DNA from: Hyalella azteca | Lineage: Eukaryota > Arthropoda > Malacostraca > Amphipoda > Hyalellidae | Length of the DNA: 64,000 bases | Reading direction: 5' to 3' | NCBI RefSeq assembly: GCF_000764305.2 | Contig: NW_025936665.1 | Coordinates: 1 to 64,000 of the forward strand | Part shown: positions 46,901-61,900 of the stretch, in pieces | Numbering within the stretch: position 1 is the stretch's first letter | Layout: every line of letters begins with the position of its first letter | Made by a program: the position numbers and the translations under genes | The notes under the pieces: generated by a model | Databases searched by the model: none | Seen by the model: the letters and a program-made list of their open reading frames with translations, nothing else | What the model was told of the DNA's origin: nothing

Positions 46901-49900
46901 ACGAAAGGGAGACTCAAACAATGGTGGCAAGTGACCAATGAGAAGAATCGCACACTCACAAGAAATGGCCTCCAGCAGTTCTAGTGTCATGTGGCAAATA
47001 AATGCCATCATTCAATAGTTTGCAAACAACGAATCCGAATAACACAAATCTAACTTGAACCAAATATTAACGTATATTAAATGTCCATTTGAAAAATTTT
47101 GAGCTAAGCCTAAATGTCTGGTAACTTTACAGGCGAATGGAAAATTTACTAACGCCCAAAATGAATAACTTTTCTTTTATATTATAATAATAGCTGCACT
47201 AATATTTGGTACCTTATTAGGCAAACACTAAATATTTTATTCAAAATATTTTAACGACAACTAAACTTACCTCATTTCCATGCTGGGAATAATTGAGCAA
47301 TAAACTCGCGCCCTGAGCGACTTCAAACGAATCAAGCAAAAAATCTACTCAAGCACAAATATTTGCCTGGCTTGCTTGACTTTTATTTAATAACAGCAAT
47401 AGAAGCCAAAGACCAATAAAGTCTAAAAGATCTGATCAAATATGTGTCGAGAATCAGATCAAGAGAAGGAAGTGAAGTGAGAACAATAAATGAAAAAGCT
47501 GAATTTTTAGCGCTTCTTTGATCGTCGCTGATCATGAGTCATTTAATGCTCAATAATTTGTCATTACATTTTGGAAACAAATAATAAATTTAGAATAATT
47601 CTAGTCCCAACAAATCAGAAAACCAAGTGGCATGTTTTGGAGACCGAAAGCCAAACATACGCACGTTTATTAATGAGAACACAATTGCGAAATTAAAATG
47701 AACAAGATTGCAATGAGTGAGATCTTCTGAGAATATTAATGAGACTCTGATCAATGAACAGGATAGCCTATGTTGTCATCGAATAAAAGAGGGATCAGTT
47801 TTACTCTAACAGAACAAGTCTAAGCGTGAGAGAGTCCATTTTGTCAGAGGCCAGCGAACCTCAAGAGATGTGACCACTACGTGTCAGCTCGCAAGGCAGC
47901 AAACTCAAGGAAAAAATCACATCTAAGCTGTAAAAGAAAGATTATTGCGGTGACCTAAAGACCCAAGCTGTAAAAGAAAGATCGTTGCAGCAACGTAAAA
48001 AATTTTGAAGTTATTTAGGCTGTGCTCTAAAGCGAGACTGTGTGGCTCTCACACCGCGGGCGCAGCAACAAGTGTTGGCACGGTTGGGTTCAGATGCATT
48101 GCAATTCAAAACTAAAAAGAATTACAGAATGAGTGTAGAAGATAATTTGCTAGCATTCAGACAAATTATAAGAAACGTAAATTAATGAGTGTTTGAAAAT
48201 ATATTACTTTCTAAGCTCACTACGCTTGCGAAATAATAAGGAAAAACCTAGGTGCGTCAGTTACTTGTGAGTAGTTTACGCTACGAGAATCAACGGCTAT
48301 ATTTACACCGCTGATTTTTGTTCGGTGGTATTAGATGATAATCAGGAACTGTATGCAAAACTTGCTTAACGATAAACATATATTATTTGAAAAATATGAA
48401 TCATGGTATTTATTCAAGCACTGGCGAGTCAAGTCCTGAAAATTGTTTCACAACGTTTGTTGTTAATTAATGGGCATCTCGCACGTTACGATTTTTCGTA
48501 TCGTTCAATTTTATACTGTGATCGCTGTGGATTTAGTCTGGTTATATTTATCGTTTGGAGACTAAAAATGCTTTGATATCCACAAGAATACTCGGCAAAA
48601 TAAAACACACGAAGCTTAAACATAATCAGGTACGCAGGAAGCGAGGCAACATACACACATTTCTGATCAAGCGTATTGCGTATAAAAGATTAAACAACAG
48701 CATAATTAACGTTGAGAAACCCCAGAGAAGAGAAAGTAATTGATAAATGTTGTACACCTCGAAAGCAAGTTAACGATCAAGGGTAGGACTCAACGTATTA
48801 CTTGGTACGTACAAAGCCACAAATATGTATTAAATAACTAATAAGAGCGGTGTGTGAATATTGCACAGTATTGCGTTGGTTGTAAAGAAGAATTATGATG
48901 AGCCGAACATGCACTTGAGTTTAGATGGGCCCCAAGTTGACGTTTTCTATGAAGAATAGAAATAACTTACGAAGCCTAGCGACTCCAGATCACGCGAGAC
49001 TCGCAGGCTCGGGGTGCCTCCCGTCGACTACGGGGAGCGTTTAATCACACAAATATATCAGAATAGGGATTATCTTTCAGAATCTGGAATGTCTTTCAGA
49101 ATAGGGATTATCTTTCAGAATAGGGAATATCTTTCAGAATCTGGAATGTCTTTCAGAATGGGGAACATCTTTCAGAATCGAGAATAATTTCAGAATTGAG
49201 GTAAATTACCCGAATATTTATTAGCTGTCATTGTTCGTAACAGGTATGAAAATACGGAGTGACATCACGAGAATTGAGGACAATCATCCAATTGAAGTAT
49301 AATTAACAGAACTTGATTGGACGAGAAATTTGTGAACCACATTCTTAAAATCGAAATATCTAAGAACTCTGAATGAAACTTAAGCCTCAATGAATTTCCG
49401 TCTTAAATTAATCAATTAAATGCTAAATCCCATTTACTAATATCCTTACACAGGAATGTGGTAAATTTTGCGTCATACTATGGAGTTTCAAAACTTTTTC
49501 AATGTAGCTTATTTATTTTTTCCCCGTTTTACTATCTTTCGTTCATATAGGAGTCTATTGCTAAGGCTGAAGAGATTTGCAACTCAAAGAACAGTGGCAA
49601 TTACACGCCCTTTCATCAATCCAAGAGAATCGAGAATCTCCAGCTAGGAACCACAGCTTTGCCCAAAGGAAAGCCTCGGTATAATAACGCGTTTTAATGC
49701 TCAATTTTTGGACAGTGCGTTGAAGTGAAAGAAATATAGCGGAAAGTGAGAACCTAAATTTCTGAGAATGCTCTACAGGGGACACTTACTGCATCTTTGT
49801 CGATATACTCCAAGTTGACATCGGGCCCAAATATCTCTCGAATGATGTTATCTATCACCTCATCATCTCTCTTTCTCTGATCCCGCTTCAGTTTGGCAAT

Positions 49901-52900
49901 CAGCTTCGAGTCGAGCTAGGCAGGAAGTGCAACAAACGTAACTGGAAGGATCTCATGAAGCGTCATGTAAATGACCTAACTCAAGCAGGATACGTCCGAA
50001 TCAATATTGGAATCTTCCGGTTTATTGGTGATAAATAAGGCCTGTCAATACCAGATCTTCATGAAATGAATCTAAGATAAAGCAATAATTTGACTCGTAA
50101 GGGAGCTCAAATTCGCTTTCTTTTCGATGCTGCCTATGATTTGTAGGAGGCCAGAAAATAAAACCGTTCACCTTAGATTTCGATTTGTCTGACTAGTTCT
50201 TAGTGTTTCCTTATTGTTTTTCGAGTATATAATAGTTATTGGTGCACAAACGTGAGAAATTAAATTAAATTAAAATTAGTTCAAAAGTTTAGCATGCAAA
50301 ATGAAGTTCATCAGTATGAAGCCATTCCAAAACTGAACAGATTGCACGCAAGCTGACTTTGAACCCAGCCATGGTACGAAGCAATCGAAGAAGGGTTTAA
50401 AATGAATGCCTGTTGAAATTACCTTGTATACCAAGAGAAAATCTTCGGGGCAACTGACAAGACTTACATTTCTCTGAAGCTTAGGGAATCACAAAGATGA
50501 AGATGAAAGCGTTTCTTTAGCTATTAAAAACAATTTATGACAATAATTACAACGCAGGTCATGAGAAATCTACAAAGGTACATCAATAGATTAAATCAGG
50601 ACGATCACATGGAACGAAAGAATTAATCGACGAAAAAGAGAAGGCGCAAACAGTAATGAAAAAGTTTTAGAAGGATCTGGGGTATGCATAGAAATCCTTT
50701 CAAGGTTGCAGCAAGAAAGAAGTATAAGAAAAAAAAATAAGAAAAACTAAAGACGCGTTGGGACCAAAAAACAACTGGGGAAGCAAGCGGCCAGCAAACA
50801 TGTACGACATTGTCTTGAACGACCGCTTCTAAGAGATCGGCCAAGCAAGAGCAGACTGAGCGCAGAGTTCGTGCACGATTGCTACTCATCTCTACTCACA
50901 CAATAGGAGTCATCTAAAGAATCTATAATGACCTCAGGTACGTTGGCAGCGGTGTTGCGAGAAATGGCCCTCAGTTGGCTCTCTTTCGTGAGTGGCTTCC
51001 CATTGAGGAGGTCTCCGTGTGAGGTGTAAGATATACGCGACGTGTGTGATGTGTATGAATTGTGTCGAGAGCCAAGATTCGTATAAACTGGTACAATGAT
51101 GGCTCCATTCTCTTCAGACATTGGAGTGACAGCAGCTGAATCATCAGCGTACGGGAGGTGTTCTTGAGCATCAAGATAAGTGGACAGAACAAGAGGCTTC
51201 TTGTCGCCAAAACGGCGGCCGTTCGTTGTTCTCCATGTGAATTGGTGAGAACCTCGCGACCCTCGTCGCAGGTTGAAGGGTGACCCCGGTAAACTGAGGC
51301 TTGCCTGCAAGATACCAATTTTGCACCAACACTTCTCGCTCATTGCTTCCTAGGTTATACGTTAACAATGAAATATCTTAGCTTTTCACCCAAGCAAAAC
51401 TAAGATGTAAAATGATCGTCACAGGAATGCACGTAGGTAAAATTTTGAATCAACATGATACCTCGTGTCCACAAATAAAATGAATGTAATTTGTCACGTC
51501 ATGCGCTGTCCATGAATCACTAGACAACTTTCATGCTATTCTATACCTTGGCTTCCAAAACTTTAACGAACAATAACACGAGATGATTTAAATGAAGGAT
51601 CTGTACTGATAAGTTGCATGTATAACACAGTAATGACTTGTCGGAATTTCTATAACACTGAAGGCCATGCGAAACTTCACAACGATCATGCACTCAGAAC
51701 TGTCACAATAAAGTTGTGATCTTTCGAGAAAAAATGTAGCTCAAGACCTAACTCAAAGAGAATAATTTATGAATTTTTCTAACAGACTTTACAAAAGAAC
51801 AAAACTGATCGAATTATCAGCTACAAGTTTCAAGCTCTTTGAAAATGTGTCTAACGATTTGAAAAATACTGAATTTCCTATTCGAATTTACATCCACTAA
51901 TGAACTCTTATTTGACCAAACAATGAGTAAATTTGCTGTTTTCGTTATTGCGACTAACCAATTCTTCCAAACGCTTCAATTGAATTTGTTTCAGCATACC
52001 AATAGTTTCCTGGTAAACAGCATATAGACGAATTGACTTTTGCACGCTATGAGGACGATGGCGCTAAGATGGAAGAGAACCTACATTAGTGTGGTCGCCT
52101 CAGACTCTGAAATTTGATTTTAGAAAAGTTTCCCAGAAATTACGATTACGAATATGATTTAATCCAGTGTTCATAGTTGCATATTTTATTGTAGAGCCTT
52201 CATGACTTCTATTCGAGAACCACGCCCAACAGTGAATTTTTGAGTTGAAAATGGGCTCTAGTTGGACATGGAGGGAGGGGGCTGGATCGAGACGTGCATT
52301 GTCAGGGAATTCGAGCGACTTGAGGGGACTGAAGGTGCGGTCAACCTAGCCACAGTCCGTGTGCAACGGTTAAAATAATCGAAGTATGAAGTGTAAGAGC
52401 TGACTAAAGAAACAAACCAATTAGCGTACAGTAATCAAAGCAAGTAGCAAACAGAACCCACTTGTGGATAAGTGACGTCAAAAGGTACAGTATATTTATT
52501 GATTAAAATTTCATGCAAAAACTGAAGCTTGGAATGCTGTTTTCGTGAATCCAAGATTCAAGTGATGAAAATGGGGGTCAGGCCATCACAAAGAATGTAA
52601 CAACATTGATGGGTACGTACAGGCACGTGGACCCGCTCATGCAGTTCTACATCTTAGAAAGTAGAAGCATTAGAAGATTCCGCTAAGAAGCGTGCATGCC
52701 AAAGGCGCACGTTAGGAGAGCTGAATCCGTCAGTTTAGCTTCAGTCGGTCTCGAATGCACAAAACCATTCATTTTCTCAAGCAAATCATAGAAACAAAAA
52801 CGTGCAGTGCTGTGCAATCAGTTACCTCAATTCAATGGTCAATATTAGTGGTGTTTGAACATCAAGATTGTGTGTAAATGTAATGGTTGAGACAATTGCT

Positions 52901-55900
52901 TCAGCAAACATCACATGACATGACAGTGTATACGAAGGTCAAAACACATTAACCCACTAACAACTACCATTCTCACGAGCAAGTATATAATTGAACAGTG
53001 TAAGGTGACGGTACAGGAGCATATTGAAGGTGAGTAAGGTTCCGTGATGAGTCTCTAACTAACATTGGACACCACAAAGCCGTCTCACAAGTTACTCAAC
53101 AAAATTTAGCATCTAGTTGCCACGCTTGAATTAATTCGTGCAGATGAATTAATCTGATAATAATTAATTCATTATTCTAATATAAATGCGTTCATTTGGC
53201 AAAGTATCTTTCCTCTCAAATGGTACCTGATATATAATTATATCATGCGTGAATAGCGAAAATCTTTCAGGAACAACTCATTAATTGATGTTCTGCAGCA
53301 CATAGACATAAAACACAGCACAGAATTTGACAGCTTAAAGTGATTACTAATGAGACGTTTTCTTCTCTCGAACGGCACTATTTTATACACTGAGCTACTA
53401 CGTTCTCATTTAACTCAGAGCCATTGTTCAACGGTAGCCAACATCACAAGCTGTGTGGCACGTACTCGTAAATAAACACAATTTCGTTACAGCGAATTGG
53501 AACAGACAAGCCGAGGCTCAAACATCGAATTTTCCGAGACTTGGCTCTGCGATCTCCAATGTTACGCATCCTCCTCTCTCCCCTCATCAGAGAACAGTGG
53601 TGAAATGCAACAATAATGTTAGTGAACATGGCAGGGTTGCAACAATCGTCTTATTGTACATGACAGTATTGCAACAATCATCTTAGTTAATAGGACAGTG
53701 TTGCAGCAATCATCTTAGTGATCATGACAGTATTGCAACAATCATCTTAGTTAATAGGACAGTGTTGTAGCAATCATCTCAGTTAACATAACAGTGTTGT
53801 AGCAATCATCTCAGTTAACATGACAGTGTTGCAGCAATCGTCTTAGTTAACATGACAGTGTTGTAGCAATCATCTTAGTTAACATGACAGTGTTGCAGCA
53901 ATAATCTTAGTAATCATGACAGTGTTGCAGCAATCCTCTTAGTGATCATGACAGTGTTGCAGCAATCCTCTTAGTTAACATGACAGTGTTATAGCAATCA
54001 TCTTAGTTATAACATAACAGTGTTGCAGCAATCCTCTTAGTTAAGATGGCAGTGTGGTGTTCCTGACTACGTGATGACACCCGCATATCATGGCTTCATA
54101 GAACTCATTAAAACCGTTAAACGCATACACTTCCAAAAAGTTGAAATCAACACAAATAATTTGCATTTAATTAACTGATAATTGAGACACTTAAAATGGT
54201 AATAGTCGCAAATTTCATTCATATTGTTACTGAGAATAGTGCTTTGTTATATTTAAATTTTTAGTTTCTCTCCACCTACAAAATGACTGAGTTATTGCAG
54301 TATGTGGTCGACTTTTGTGGATAAAGTTAGGACTTTTTGCGACATGTGTGAGCTAAATCCTGTCGTTAAAGCATATAGTACCTTTTTGATACATGGAATC
54401 ATTGTCGGAAAGAGACACAGGAAATGAACTGAAGAATAGGTATGTGGACACAATAATAAAGAATAATTTTAATTGCAATTTATCTCGTAACAAATTTTGA
54501 GTTAATCGATATAATTAATTATAGCGTCTTTTAATATCAAGCCCAATAAATGAAGTAACTGGAGTTCCATGTTGCAAGCTAAGCAAAATTTCCCAAAATA
54601 TTAGATTTACCGCCGCTTAATCCTGTACTTCCTTGGGAAAATCTAAAACAAATATTTGTATTCTTACTTGTCTTCAAATAAATTTCCTTCGTCGGTTAAT
54701 ACAATGACTAAATTCTATTACTCGGTCTCAAGTAAATATTTCTGTCTTATATTGATAAGAAGTGTCTTAGAAATATATTTTTCGATAATTTTAGTAAAGA
54801 TTTAATTGAGAAATAGACATTCCTGAAGAATAAACGATCTAAAATTGTTCTAGGACTATAAGGAGCCATAACAGAAACTAGCTATGCCCTAGACAGACTA
54901 CTCGCTACGGAGAAAGTAGGCCGGTACGAGTGGTAGCACCGGCACGCTCTACTCTACTCATCACTCTAGCTAAATGGGGGCTTCAAATGGGGGCATTACT
55001 CAATACCACTCAGTAACGTATGCACTTTTAAGTGCATTTAAAGTTAATCATAAACGGGGTTAGGGCATGTATCACAAAATTGGGAGACATACTTTATGTT
55101 GTACCTCATGTGCATTATGATATAAACATCCTAAAGGTTTTACCATCAACTTAGTTTTAGGTTATCTCCGATGAAGTGATGTGTGCAGTATGAGAGACAA
55201 CACGTAATATTCGCTTAAAATATAATATTCATATCCAAGCAACGAATGGAACCCTCACACAGAGGAGTGCTAGATGAAAGTAGGCTAGCTTTGTTAAATA
55301 TGTTTTTGTGATGAATATTCACTCTTGGCGATAGCATGTTTCGTGTCAACTACTATTTCAAGCGTAAAAAAATATTTCACCAAATTCAAGTTTTCAAGGA
55401 AAAGTGGTCGAGTATTTTCTTACCTTTCTTCCTTTGGTTCTGGCTTTGGTTTCGTTTATGGACTCTCCTCCTTCACTTCTTAGGGATATTTTCTCTTTGT
55501 TTTCATCGAGGTCTCGTTGGCTGACGAAGATTTCGTAGGAGACGCGCGAGAACTCGGAGGGGCTTTTGGCGATGCTGCCAGGGTCTCCTCCCAGGTCGTC
55601 GGGAGGGCGGCCGTGGCCTGCCGTGGCGCGGTTCATGGCCGCCTCTGCCGCCTCCTCGGCCTCCTGCGACGGCATCAAAAAACTTCCAAGCGTCAGCACT
55701 CGGCAAATAGAATTAATAAAGAAACTAAAGCAGCAACAACTCAGACGGATTCTTGATATAAAATAGCTACGCTTATGTCCTGAGAAACTTCCAGATAACT
55801 TGGCGGACAAATGCTAAGAGAATAATTAAAACTCAGATCTTCTCGGAAGAATCGCTTTCAGTGTGCGAACACACGAAATTTTATACTAACCACGATATAT

Positions 55901-58900
55901 ATGGAATTTAGGATGTTGACTTCCATTATAGACATGCTGGTGCATTATATGCACCAGCATATAATGCATACAAATGGAATAAAATGAATATTTCTCACTC
56001 TGATGGCCTCTTCTTCTGCTAATGCTGCCTCTTCCTCCTCCTCCGCCTTCTTCTGGAGCTGGTCGTAGGACATGGCGACGATGGCCAGGATCAGGTTGAC
56101 CAGGTAGTAGGACCCCAGGAAGATGATGAACAGGAAGAACACGATGTGCCATGGCCCTGCCGCTCTCAACACCTGGAGCCGCCAAATACAATGAACAGTT
56201 ATAATAGTTTTTACATATTTATGAGAGTTTCTTTGAAGCCTGGCGCTGTAAATTTATGTATTAAAAATAAGTCAGTGTTTTAGGGCCTGGATACAATAAC
56301 TATCGTGTCGGAAAAGACACGATACAATAACTATCGTGTAGACCTTACATTTTACTTTTTCTGGCGGATTCTTGAGGCACTGCACCTGGGGTATTTGAAT
56401 TGAATTAAAATGAAAACTGTTTTCAAATTAGGTAAGTGTAAATTGTATTCAGTAGAAAACTAAAGTTTGCTTCAAATTTCATAACGGGAGTTGGATGAGA
56501 GTTCGAAGTTAATTAAAGAGGGTTGAAATGGTCTCTCTTATATTTACATTTTAGTTCAGAAATTATCGACGGGCTTAGAGAGAATGCGACTCTTTAATCT
56601 AATGGATTATATTTCCCGAGAAATGAATTATAAGCTGCTTGCCTATTATATATTTTAGGAATCTTGCAAGTAAGTTTGCGAATTGAAAACCTAAAACTGC
56701 ACGAATAAAGGTGCTATTTGGGTCTCTACAATACATATCAATTAAAAATACTACCTGAGTAAAAAAATTCATTGTGAAGGTTAAAGTTGGAAGCGCCGCA
56801 AAACGGGGCTTGTGTTAAATATGTAATTTGAACAGGATTTGATAACGGGATTTTTGAATCTCAGTGATCCAATTCTGAACAAAGCCGTGATCGCCCCTCG
56901 TCTATACATTTTTGCAAGTTAGTTCGTTGTCTGAAACTTTAGAGGTATATAGGGGTTAGGAGAGAGCGTGTTCAAAATAATCGTTTCCAGCTCAATTGAT
57001 TACTGAATACCGAGTTCAATTTCGAAGATTTAACGAAGAGACAATGAACTGACGAAGAATAATTTTTCCTACACACGGCGAGTGTTCGTTTCGAAAGAAT
57101 TTAAACTAATGAAGCAGTAAAAAGTTTTAAGATGCGCGTCTTGGCTAAAATAATGGTTGCGAAGGATAGAGCCCCTACCGAGGCAGGCACGCCACAGCAG
57201 CTATAAGTACATCGCGTAGGATAAACTGCTATGACATATATTTAACGTTAGCTGCTACGAATCTAGTACGGGTACTTGTTGTAATGACATCAAGAGGATT
57301 TCACTATGGAGTAAATTGAGTTAAAATCGGAGCCCAAACTAACAAAAAGTATGACTGAATATAATTAATTGAAATTACACAGTTTAATGTGATACCGCGT
57401 AATGCGGGACGGCGAAACAGCAGCTGCAGCAGGCCTGACTCGTCCCCTTTAACTTGCACTTGCGCTGTGGCCCAACCCGGCCGTGACTCAACGTATACCA
57501 TCTCTAGGAGATCTATAGTAGCTATTCAGGTCGTCTTTAAGCCATTCACATGGAATATTTCCTTATCTTTAATATTTTTAAACGACTCGAAACGCTGTGA
57601 ACACATTGATTAACAGCAAGTTCTAGAAAATGCCGTCGTATCCTGCTACATGAACGCTTATAACCTCATTCACCTAGGTAAGCTAGGTTGTTCAACTACA
57701 AAATTAAATCATATATAGTGTCGGTTTTAGACGTAATTTCTTTATCGCATTCATCGAAATTATACGAAAATTGTATACTTTTGAAACATCATAGTATAAG
57801 TGAATGAAATGTAGCGGAAATATAGGACGAACCGCTCCTTTATTCGTTGCATATTGACACTAACTAACCCACGATACTTATTTGACAATATTTTGGCAAA
57901 TTGACTGTGACAAAACTTATTTGACAATAAGTCAATTTGAGATGCGTGGTATATGAATATAAATAATTATAAATCTTCCTCTAATTCTATTAGAATTAAT
58001 CGTAACTTCAAAAAATAGTTTGGTGGATTACTTCTTAGAACAATGGACCGTTTCGTATCCGATGATTTATAGGAGTTCATTGCATGAAAGAATACCAAAT
58101 GACCAACAATCTAATTTATTGAATATAGATAACGTAGAATATAAATAACTCATCATGACTCACTTGTTGGTACAAGTTCTCCCAGTAGTCCTGCGTCATG
58201 AGTCTGAAGGCGGAGAGGAGTGCCCAGGAGAAGCTGTCGAAGGATGTGTAGCCGTAGTCGGGGTTGGGTCCGTAGCCTTGTAGACACAAAAATCCCCGCG
58301 GGCATTGCCTGCACCGACACAAATATTATGCTCCCCAATAGCGTTGTTACTTCAGAGATGGTAAGATGAGAAACAATTAAAATTAAAAGTCATTATTCTG
58401 GAAAAATTATTCCTAAGTAAACTTCACCGACACCAAACCAGGTGAATTGCATGAATATTTTTGATCACAGCCATTACAGAAATATGAAGTAAGTGATATT
58501 GTTATTGAGATCTCTGATCTCTGGAAGTAAATAGATTAGAAAGGTAAGATTTATCGTGGTTATACACTGATGAAGAATTTTTTCCCGTAGATTATCGGAG
58601 AAATTATTTCCCATATATTGGAGGGTGTACATACTGATCACCGAATTAGAGGGACTGCAGGCAGGATACATGATCATTGTTGGAGACATCACAGAACTTG
58701 CCAACATAATCATCCATCACTTTCTTAGACAAGTGTATATTATGTGGGGAACGGTAGGTTACACTCTAAATGCTAGTAAAAGAAATCAGATGAGAATAAT
58801 CGGCAATTTTGCGAATATATGGACATGGGGAGTCATACTAAGGGGAGTAGCCATAAAATAAATAATGACCGAATTTCCATCGCTAATTACGCAACCTTAA

Positions 58901-61900
58901 TCGTAAAATCAGTGATTTATTTACGACGATAAAATATGTCGGTCATTCACAGCTCGTCGAGTCACTTCGCGGAAAATAATTTTAACGACTCCTAGGTGAC
59001 CTCTCTCAGTCGGTCTCAGAAACACGAAATGCGAAGATTTTTCGCAAGTAAAACTGGCTGAACTGTGAACAGGGTATTTAATTTTATGGGATTAGTGAAG
59101 GTCACGGCATGAGAAAGGTTCGAGGAAATATTAATTTATGTTGTCTTTTTTCGATAACTTGTAATCCTTCTCCCGGCGCCGATGTGATTTGGTTTCGATT
59201 TCACCAATATTTCACAACGTATAGGATGGAAAAAATTGATTAATCATTTGACTTGCACCATTCGAAGACTTACGACGTCTTGATTGGTGACATCTACGTG
59301 GGTTACTCGTTAGGATCTATATGAAAAGGACCTTCAAGGACAAAAGGAATCAAAATAAATTTTAATCTCTAAAGAAAATATTCAACAGACGTAAAAAATC
59401 TGTGTCTCCGAAAAATGTTCTTGTAACGTCGATACAATGGATGGTTGTTTTATAGTAATTTGTCTACATGATAGAGATAAAAGGTGCGCATTATTAATAC
59501 TTGTAAAAATTATTCTTTAAAATGGAATTTAAGGATTAAAAAATGTTTTAGATGGCAGAATAAGCTTGTTTAGACACGGGCAGATAGTGACCAGAGAATT
59601 CATTTATTTAAATTTGCAGGGTCGAACAATTCTTCAGGTTACGTTGGTTGATCAAAATGTAGGTTTAATGAAGTAATTTAAATTTAGTAACGACGTTTCG
59701 AATGTAACAACATGCATGTTCAGGTTATAGGAAGCAGTGAATACAGAACTCTTGGTGGAAATAAGTACATGATATACGTAAATCTGATACAACAAGAAAA
59801 TTTGGAACCGTGAACAAAACTCCGACATCTCAAAGTTCAGAAAATCCGGTGGTTCCTCCAGCACAGTGGGAGTGACTGTCTCGTTGAGTTTGACGTTGTC
59901 AAGAGTGTTATGAAGCCTGTTGAATTCATCGCGGATCTTGAGATGAATTTGCTCGATTGTAATGCTTTGAGACCTGGTCTGGTTGCGAGCTTGTCTCATG
60001 AGGCGAGATAAACTGCTCAATGTCGTATTAGTCACTCCAAATACTCAAAAGTATGTAACTATATCGACAGTAAGCAACCGATTATACTGCCACCTGTGAC
60101 AAGCTCGTAACCAGACCAGGTCTCAAAGCATTGTAATCGAGTAAATTCATCTCAAGATTCGCATATAGATTCGCGCTCTTGAAAACGTCCATCGCAACGA
60201 GACGGTCACTCGCACTGTGCTGGAGGAACCCACCAGAACCATCTACCGGATTTTCTGAACTTTGAGATGTCGTAGTTTTGTTCGCGGTTCCAAATTTTCT
60301 TGTTGTATTATATTTACGTGTATCATGTACTTATTTCTGCCAAAATTTCTGTATTCACCGTTTCCCATAACTTGAAAATGAATTTTGTCACATTAGAAAA
60401 GTCATTAATAAATTAAAGTTACTTCTTCTAACCTGCATTTTGATCAACCAACGTCATCTGAAGAATATTGTTCGACTAAGACTATGGTCGACTACAATTA
60501 CTAATATAAAGGTTTAACAAGTTTCTTAATAGGACTGCAAAAAACACAGTTTCACGCAGCTACTTGAGGTGCAGAAAACATGAAGCATTCATGAAGAATA
60601 ATCAGGGAACAGACAAGCAGAGAAAGTAACAGAGGCAAGCAGTTCAGAGGAAACAATCAAAAGTTAAAAATTAACAACGGCAGCAGAATAAAATCAAATA
60701 CCTTCCTAATTATGCCAGCCTACATGTGACACGAACCCTAAAATACGTTAAAAATACATTAATCGAGGTCAATATACTCACTATTCAATGTATAAATATC
60801 GGTTCAATTGACAGACGCCAATAAGATAATTTGCACACGACTTTGTTCATACTTTGTAAAAAATGGATGCATTATGCAAAAATGTTGTTTATAAACTAAA
60901 TGCGCTACAAGCACGTCAATTAGTCATATTCATGTATGAATTAAGTGAATTATTCGAGAATTTTAAGCTTTTATTCAAGAAGTTTAACGATATTTTAGTT
61001 ATTTATCACTTAAAATGAACGCCTTTCTTGTTATGTCGTGCGCAATGAACGCAATGCACTTTCGAGGACATACGCCATGCACGCAGTACATTATTCAATG
61101 TACGCAATGCTCGCACTGAACTATTGGATGTCGTGCGTATGCATGAGGTGAACTCCTCGAAGTCGTGCGCAATGCGCGCAGTTCACTCAACGACGTCGTG
61201 CGCAATGCGTAGTGAATTCTTTGATGCCATGCGCAATGAAAATGAAAAGATGACATGGAGTCTGGAGTTCTGAAAGTGCATGTATAAGGAAAAACACGAA
61301 GTAATTAAAAACGAAGTCTTGGGAGGGGATAAGCAGATCAAAGAAAATCTGTTTTTCCGAAAGTGATGGCATTAAATTTCACACAGCGATGTAGTTTTAA
61401 GTATAAAAAATAATGGGAAACATTATATCAAAATATAATGGGAACCATTATCCTCAATATTGAAAGATGAAAATTCTTCGCGTTGAAAATTTGATTAAAT
61501 CGGAAAATAAGCTAAAAAATAATTTAAAAAGCCAGGTATTAACAATTTCAAGAAAGTAAAACTACAAGCGTTAGTCAGACGTTGTTTCAAAACATGTATA
61601 AGTACTCCAAAATCCTCTTACTCAAAAATTCTTTCATAGATTTTACAGAAAGTATATGTATGAATTTTTAATTCAAGGGTTTGCAATGCCTTGCCGCTGC
61701 GCCTTCTTCATAAATGTTATTTTAATGAGGGAAATGTCCCTCGAATTAGATTAAATTAACCTTACTTAGACTTCATCACGTTTTATTGCACATCATTTGA
61801 ACATGCGTGATTTAAAACGACGTTCAGCGCAGACCGATGGATCAGTCCGTTCTGGTCGAATGGAGCTGTCGGAAATAAGTTACAATCAAGCGTTGCAATT

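Noticed and set aside
59652..60035. 127-codon minus-strand frame considered as an exon inside the para intron
   Set aside because: It lies in one arm of the fold-back element and is mirrored, with stops, in the other arm, so it is transposon sequence.
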